Source: Pseudomonadota bacterium (GTDB lineage: Bacteria > Pseudomonadota > Gammaproteobacteria > Xanthomonadales > Xanthomonadaceae). Taken from it: a DNA stretch of 30,927 nt. The position numbers and the translations under genes are program-made. Within the stretch, counting starts at the first letter, position 1. Every line of letters starts with the position of its first letter. The stretch lies in the NCBI GenBank assembly GCA_023393895.1, contig JAEXBT010000137.1:1-30927 (forward strand), read 5' to 3'. Shown one piece after another: positions 27,165 through 30,927 of this stretch. The notes under the pieces are model-generated. The model did not search any database and was not told the origin of the DNA. It saw only the letters and a program-made list of their open reading frames with translations.

Positions 27165-28196
27165 ATGACCCCGTCCCCTGCCTCGCGTTCCATCCTGTGG
27201 AAAGCCCGCCTGCCCGGACTGCTGTTCGCCGCGGCGATAGGACTCGGCAGCCTGTTGCTCGCCCGCATTCCGTCAGTGGCATCCATCGGCCTCAGTGCCC
27301 TGCCACTGGCGATCATCATCGGCATCGTGCTCGGCAACACGCTGTTCCCGCGCATCGCCGCGCCCCTCGGTGCAGGCGTCGATTACGCACGGACCATGCT
27401 GTTGCGCGCGGGCATTGTGCTGTTCGGTTTCCGCCTCACCTTCCAGGACATCGTGGGCGTCGGCGTGGCCGGCATTGCCATCGCCATCGCCATCGTGGCG
27501 AGCGTGTTCGTGCTTGCGGTCTGGCTGGGCCGACTGTTGAAAATCGATGACGAGACCGCGATGCTCATCGGCTCCGGCGCTTCGATTTGCGGCGCGGCGG
27601 CGGTGATGGCCGCCGAACCCGTGGTGAAGGCGCAGGCCCACAAGGTTTCGGTCGCGGTCGCGACGGTGGTGGTGTTCGGCACAGTCGGCATGTTCCTGTA
27701 TCCGTTCCTGCGCGTACCGTTCGGCCTCGACATGCACGCCTACGGCATCTACGCCGGTTCCACCATCCACGAGGTCGCGCAGGTGGTCGTCGCGGGCCGC
27801 GCCGCAGGCGAGGAAGCTGCAAACACCGCGGTGATCGAGAAGATGATCCGGGTCATCCTGCTGGCGCCGTTCCTGCTGGCACTATCGGCCTGGCTGCGTG
27901 CCAGGTCCGGCGAGAACCGAACCTCGAAGCTGGTGATCCCATGGTTCGCGGTGCTGTTCCTCGGGGTCGGCGCGTTCAATTCGCTGCATCTGCTGCCGCG
28001 ACCCATGGTCGACGCGATCCTGTTGCTCGACGTGTTCCTGCTCGCTACCGCGATGGGCGCGCTCGGGCTGCGCACGCATGTCGGTGCGATCCGCCAGGCC
28101 GGGATGAAGCCGATGCTGCTGGCCGCGCTGCTGTTCGCCTGGCTGGTGTTCGGCGGGCTGGCGATCAACCTCGGGCTGATGCGGCTGCTCGGCTGA
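27165..28196 (+). CDS. YeiH family (UPF0324) putative sulfate exporter
   Basis: A 343-residue inner-membrane protein with about ten hydrophobic segments. LPLAIIIGIVLGNTL, the strand-helix ARTMLLRAGIVLFGFRLTF and IGSGASICGAAAVMA are characteristic of this family, as are YAGSTIHEVAQVVVAG and the C-terminal GLRTHVGAIRQAG. The usual database name is putative sulfate exporter, but transport substrate is not well proven. It begins 54 bases after dnaG with its own -10, and ends three bases from the convergent ctaB. Confidence 0.9.
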   Translation: MTPSPASRSILWKARLPGLLFAAAIGLGSLLLARIPSVASIGLSALPLAIIIGIVLGNTLFPRIAAPLGAGVDYARTMLLRAGIVLFGFRLTFQDIVGVGVAGIAIAIAIVASVFVLAVWLGRLLKIDDETAMLIGSGASICGAAAVMAAEPVVKAQAHKVSVAVATVVVFGTVGMFLYPFLRVPFGLDMHAYGIYAGSTIHEVAQVVVAGRAAGEEAANTAVIEKMIRVILLAPFLLALSAWLRARSGENRTSKLVIPWFAVLFLGVGAFNSLHLLPRPMVDAILLLDVFLLATAMGALGLRTHVGAIRQAGMKPMLLAALLFAWLVFGGLAINLGLMRLLG

Positions 28197-28199
28197 GGC

Positions 28200-29114
28200 T
28201 CAGTCGACCGGCACAAGGGTGAACGCCGGTTCGCCGCCAAGCCAAGGCATCAACCAGTGGTCGATGAGCAGGAAGGCGAACAGCGCCATCAGGTACACCA
28301 CCGAGTAATTGAAGACCCGCATCGCGAAGAAATCGTCCGGCGGATCCTGCAACTTCCACGCGTACCAGACGAAGACCAGACCGAGCACCACCGCCCCGCC
28401 CAGGTAGAACACGCCGGTCATCCCCGCCACCCAGGGCAGCAGCGTGGCGACGAACAACAGCACGGTGTAGAGCAGGATCTGCCAGCGCGTGTAATGCACG
28501 CCGTGGGTCACCGGCAGCATCGGGATCAGCGCTCGCGCGTAATCCTGGCGCCGAAAGATCGCCAGCGCCCAGAAATGCGGCGGCGTCCAGACGAAGATGA
28601 TGAGCACCAGCAGCAGCGCATGCGCCCAGTCCCAAGGGCCCTGCATGCCGGTCACCGCCGACCAGCCGAGCAGCGGCGGCGCTGCGCCGGCAATGCCGCC
28701 GATGACGATGTTCTGCGGCGTCGCGCGCTTGAGCCAGCCGGTATAGATGATCGCGTAGCCGATCAGCGAAGCGAAGGTCAGCAGTGCGGTGAGCGCGTTG
28801 ACGAACAGCACCAGCAGCAGCATCGACAAGACACCAAGCACAATCGCGAACAGCAGCACCTGCCGCGCGTTGAGCGCGCCGGTCGGCAGCGGCCGATGCG
28901 CAGTGCGCGCCATCACCGCATCGATGCGCTGGTCGATGAGGTGGTTCACCGCCGCCGCACTCGCCGCCGCCAGCCAGATGCCGAGCAGGCCGAACACGGT
29001 TTCCTTCAGCGGCGGCAGGCCGGGCACGGCAAGGAACATGCCCACCAGCGCGGTGAACACGATCAACGCGACCACGCGCGGCTTGGTGAGCTGCCAATAG
29101 TCGCGCAGGTGCAT
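28200..29114 (-). CDS. ctaB: Protoheme IX farnesyltransferase (heme O synthase)
   Basis: A 304-residue UbiA-superfamily membrane enzyme (also cyoE) that adds a farnesyl group to heme B to make heme O. The N-terminus [20 protein letters not shown] is standard. The first Asp-rich motif is [23 protein letters not shown], and the second region has [16 protein letters not shown]. Several other membrane helices are visible. It starts three bases after ctaA on the same strand; the two act in sequence to make heme A for cytochrome oxidase. Confidence 0.95.
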   Translation of the reverse strand: MHLRDYWQLTKPRVVALIVFTALVGMFLAVPGLPPLKETVFGLLGIWLAAASAAAVNHLIDQRIDAVMARTAHRPLPTGALNARQVLLFAIVLGVLSMLLLVLFVNALTALLTFASLIGYAIIYTGWLKRATPQNIVIGGIAGAAPPLLGWSAVTGMQGPWDWAHALLLVLIIFVWTPPHFWALAIFRRQDYARALIPMLPVTHGVHYTRWQILLYTVLLFVATLLPWVAGMTGVFYLGGAVVLGLVFVWYAWKLQDPPDDFFAMRVFNYSVVYLMALFAFLLIDHWLMPWLGGEPAFTLVPVD

Positions 29115-29117
29115 GGC

Positions 29118-30272
29118 TCAGGCGTCCCGCGCCAGCGGTGCCAGGCGTGCCAGCAGCGTCACCAGCACGACCAGCAGCAGCGCGGCGCCGCCGTTGTGAA
29201 GCACGGCGACCTTCAACGGCAGACCCATCAGCACATTGGCGATGCCCAGCGAGAACTGCGCGGTGACAAGAAGCGCGAGCAGCACGCCCCAGCCACGCAT
29301 GCCCGGCACCCGCAGCAAGCGCAGCGACAGCGCCGCCATGTAGACCGCCACCACGCACGCGAAAATCCGGTGCATCAGCTGGATGGCGGTGCGCGCGGGT
29401 GCATCGAGCACACCGCCCTCGTAGTCCACGCCGATTCCGCGCCAGAGCACCAGCGCCTCGCCGAAGTCATGCGGCGGCCACCACTGGCCATGGCACTTGG
29501 GGAAATCGATGCCGCAGGCGAGTGCGGCGTAGTTGGCGCTGACCCAGCCCCCGAGCGCGATCTGCATCAGCAGCACCGCGAGCCCGACGCGCAACCAGGC
29601 ACGCAAGGCTTCGACATCGACCACCCGCAATGGCTGTTCGGTTGCCCGCCACGCCATCCAGGCGAGCAGCCCCAGCGTGGTCATGCCGCCGAGCAGATGC
29701 CCCATCACCACGATCGGCTTGAGCAGCCAGGTGACGGTCCACATCCCGAGCAGCGCCTGGAAAATGATCACCGCCAGCGTCAGTGCGCTCACCCGCGCGA
29801 GGTCATCATTCGACCAGCGCCACGCCGCGGCAAACAGGATCAGTTCGCCGGCCACGGCCAGGACACTCGCCGCGACGTGCTGGCCCTGCATGTAAAGCGG
29901 GATGGCGATGCCGACGATGGCGGCGGCAGCCAGCACCTGCGCGACACCCGCCTTGCGCCGGCGCACGCCGAGTACCGCCAGGACCAGCACCAGCACACCC
30001 AGTGACGCCGCGAGGTGGCGATGCACCTGCTCGCGCCAGGCGCGGGTGCCGTCGAATTCGCGGATGCTGCTGGCCACGTGCGTGGCGGCATCGTCCAGCG
30101 CCTTCGGCCAGGTCGCGCGGCCGTAGCAGGTCGGCCAGTCAGGGCACGAGAGCCCGGCATGGGAGAGGCGCACGAACGCGCCGAACACGATCACGCCCAG
30201 CGCCAGCGCGACCGCCAGCCAGGCGATGCGGTGGAAGTGCCGGGACAGCGCGGGGCCGTTGATCAGCGTCAT
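29118..30272 (-). CDS. ctaA: Heme A synthase (COX15/CtaA)
   Basis: A 384-residue membrane enzyme that oxidises heme O to heme A. It has about eight hydrophobic segments in two similar four-helix halves. FVRLSHAGLSCPDWPTCYG is the family's N-terminal signature. Heme-ligand histidines lie in VHRHLAAS, MGHLLGG and MHRIFACV, and FPKCHGQWWPP carries the conserved Cys of the second half. It overlaps the upstream Sco-like gene by 4 bases (ATGA, 30269-30272). Confidence 0.94.
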   Translation of the reverse strand: MTLINGPALSRHFHRIAWLAVALALGVIVFGAFVRLSHAGLSCPDWPTCYGRATWPKALDDAATHVASSIREFDGTRAWREQVHRHLAASLGVLVLVLAVLGVRRRKAGVAQVLAAAAIVGIAIPLYMQGQHVAASVLAVAGELILFAAAWRWSNDDLARVSALTLAVIIFQALLGMWTVTWLLKPIVVMGHLLGGMTTLGLLAWMAWRATEQPLRVVDVEALRAWLRVGLAVLLMQIALGGWVSANYAALACGIDFPKCHGQWWPPHDFGEALVLWRGIGVDYEGGVLDAPARTAIQLMHRIFACVVAVYMAALSLRLLRVPGMRGWGVLLALLVTAQFSLGIANVLMGLPLKVAVLHNGGAALLLVVLVTLLARLAPLARDA

Positions 30273-30835
30273 CGCAGTTTCAGCAGCTTGGAGAGATCGC
30301 TGCGGATGTCACCGGGGTCATGCCCGGGGGGATAACGCAGGATGGCAAAGCCATTGGGGTCGACGACGTAGGTCACCGGCCCCGCATCGGACGAGCGTGG
30401 CAACGCTGCGCGCAGCGTCGGGGAATCCTGCAGCGCGCGCTGATGGCTGGAGGCAGGCGCGGCGGCGGGCACCTCGCCCAGCCAGAAGATCTCCAGGCGG
30501 TCGGACTCACGCCCCGAGAGTTGCCAGACCTTGTCCAGGTCGCTGGCCAACTGGTCACAGCGCGATCCGCACGTCGGCGGCGGCGCTACCAGGACGCGCC
30601 AGTGGCGCGCGACCGGGTTCCACTCGTACTCGCCACCCTGGGCCAGTTGTGGGTGCAGCGCGCGCAGGTCGCCGGGCGGCTCCAGGAGTTCCCCCTTGTT
30701 CTTCATTCCCTCCGGGCGCCAGCCGGAAAAGCGCAGCACGCCGGCCAGCATGAAGCTGCCAAACACCATCGCGGCGATCAACATCAACGCCTTGCGGTTG
30801 CGGCTAGCGTTCCGGGACTGGTTGGTATCGTTCAT
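30269..30835 (-). CDS. Membrane-anchored Sco-like thioredoxin-fold protein in the oxidase assembly operon
   Basis: A 188-residue protein with one N-terminal membrane segment (about residues 17-35) and a periplasmic domain. PTCGSRCDQL has the CxxxC spacing of Sco copper chaperones, and TYVVDPNGFAILRYPPG resembles the strand-turn before the Sco C-terminal helix, here DIRSDLSKLL. I did not find the third copper ligand His of Sco at its usual place. The ATG at 30835 overlaps the SURF1 stop, and the stop overlaps ctaA, each by 4 bases. An upstream in-frame Met would extend into SURF1. A role in redox or copper handling for cytochrome oxidase assembly is inferred from motif and context. Confidence 0.78.
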   Translation of the reverse strand: MNDTNQSRNASRNRKALMLIAAMVFGSFMLAGVLRFSGWRPEGMKNKGELLEPPGDLRALHPQLAQGGEYEWNPVARHWRVLVAPPPTCGSRCDQLASDLDKVWQLSGRESDRLEIFWLGEVPAAAPASSHQRALQDSPTLRAALPRSSDAGPVTYVVDPNGFAILRYPPGHDPGDIRSDLSKLLKLR

Positions 30836-30927
30836 GGGCGGCGGCGATGACGCAGTGTGAGCAGGACGGCGATGACAAGAACCGAGGCAGCCAGCGCGAA
30901 CCACTGCACCGCGTAGCCCAGGTGGCG
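30832..30927 (-). CDS. SURF1 family cytochrome oxidase assembly protein (C-terminal end only)
   Basis: Thirty-one residues are in the window, beginning RHLGYAVQWFALA and running through a hydrophobic segment to a basic tail (RHRRRP). The HxGYAVQWF motif leading into the last membrane helix is the C-terminal signature of SURF1, which helps insert heme A into cytochrome oxidase subunit I. The stop overlaps the next start as ATGA. The rest of the gene lies beyond the window. Confidence 0.8.
   Translation of the reverse strand, partial: RHLGYAVQWFALAASVLVIAVLLTLRHRRRP

Noticed and set aside
28257..30005. A 582-codon plus-strand open frame rich in His, Gln and Arg antisense to ctaB and ctaA
   Set aside because: The composition is typical of the reverse complement of membrane-protein genes; no motif is recognisable.

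Overview
The window is a gene-dense, GC-rich (roughly two thirds G+C by eye) stretch of a gammaproteobacterial chromosome. Gene content and order suggest Xanthomonadaceae (Lysobacter, Luteimonas, Stenotrophomonas or Xanthomonas-like): a plant-type glutamate-cysteine ligase, tandem DsbA proteins beside a cytochrome c4, a SURF1/Sco-like/CtaA/CtaB block, and tsaD divergent from rpsU. I saw no tRNA, rRNA, insertion sequence, prophage, CRISPR array or foreign-looking island. No stretch without a gene is longer than about 130 bases.

Layout. 1-2.3 kb: two translationally coupled periplasmic amidohydrolases, the first cut by the window edge and the second apparently lacking its metal ligands. 2.4-3.7 kb: a DegV-family lipid-binding protein and an unrecognised small protein. 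3.8-6.7 kb (minus): a formaldehyde-detoxification operon, frmR - adhC - methyltransferase - fghA, with a clear FrmR operator. 6.7-9.7 kb: a class II sirtuin (plus), then gshA and engB (minus). 9.8-13.1 kb (plus): cytochrome c4, a strong terminator, two DsbA-like oxidoreductases and an EEP-family hydrolase. 13.1-17.6 kb: a TauE/SafE permease (minus) divergent from a lytic transglycosylase, a PH-domain protein and the CCA-adding enzyme (plus). 17.6-19.4 kb (minus): VanZ-like protein, MidA-type methyltransferase and a 48-residue membrane protein. 19.5-22.4 kb: a pteridine reductase-like SDR (plus) convergent with folK, folB and a YbdG-type MscS channel (minus). 22.4-27.1 kb: tsaD (minus) divergent from rpsU - yqeY - yihY - dnaG, a variant of the macromolecular-synthesis operon. 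27.2-28.2 kb: a YeiH-type transporter. 28.2-30.9 kb (minus): cytochrome oxidase assembly genes SURF1 (C-terminus only), a Sco-like protein, ctaA and ctaB.

Themes. Glutathione and thiol chemistry recur (adhC/fghA, gshA, DsbA pair), as do heme and oxidase maturation (cytochrome c4, ctaA/ctaB, SURF1, Sco-like) and pterin/folate synthesis (folB, folK, SDR). Genes are packed with many 4-base ATGA/GTGA overlaps, and convergent neighbours end within 10 bases of each other. Two convergent pairs share a single CTAG as both stop codons.

The most unexpected pattern is a TANNNT box exactly six bases upstream of the start codon of five separate genes, plus a near match at a sixth. It predicts leaderless transcripts. 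No wholly new multi-gene system is evident. The best leads are this promoter class, the methyltransferase inside the formaldehyde operon, the amidohydrolase/pseudo-amidohydrolase pair, and active-site substitutions in the SDR and EngB.
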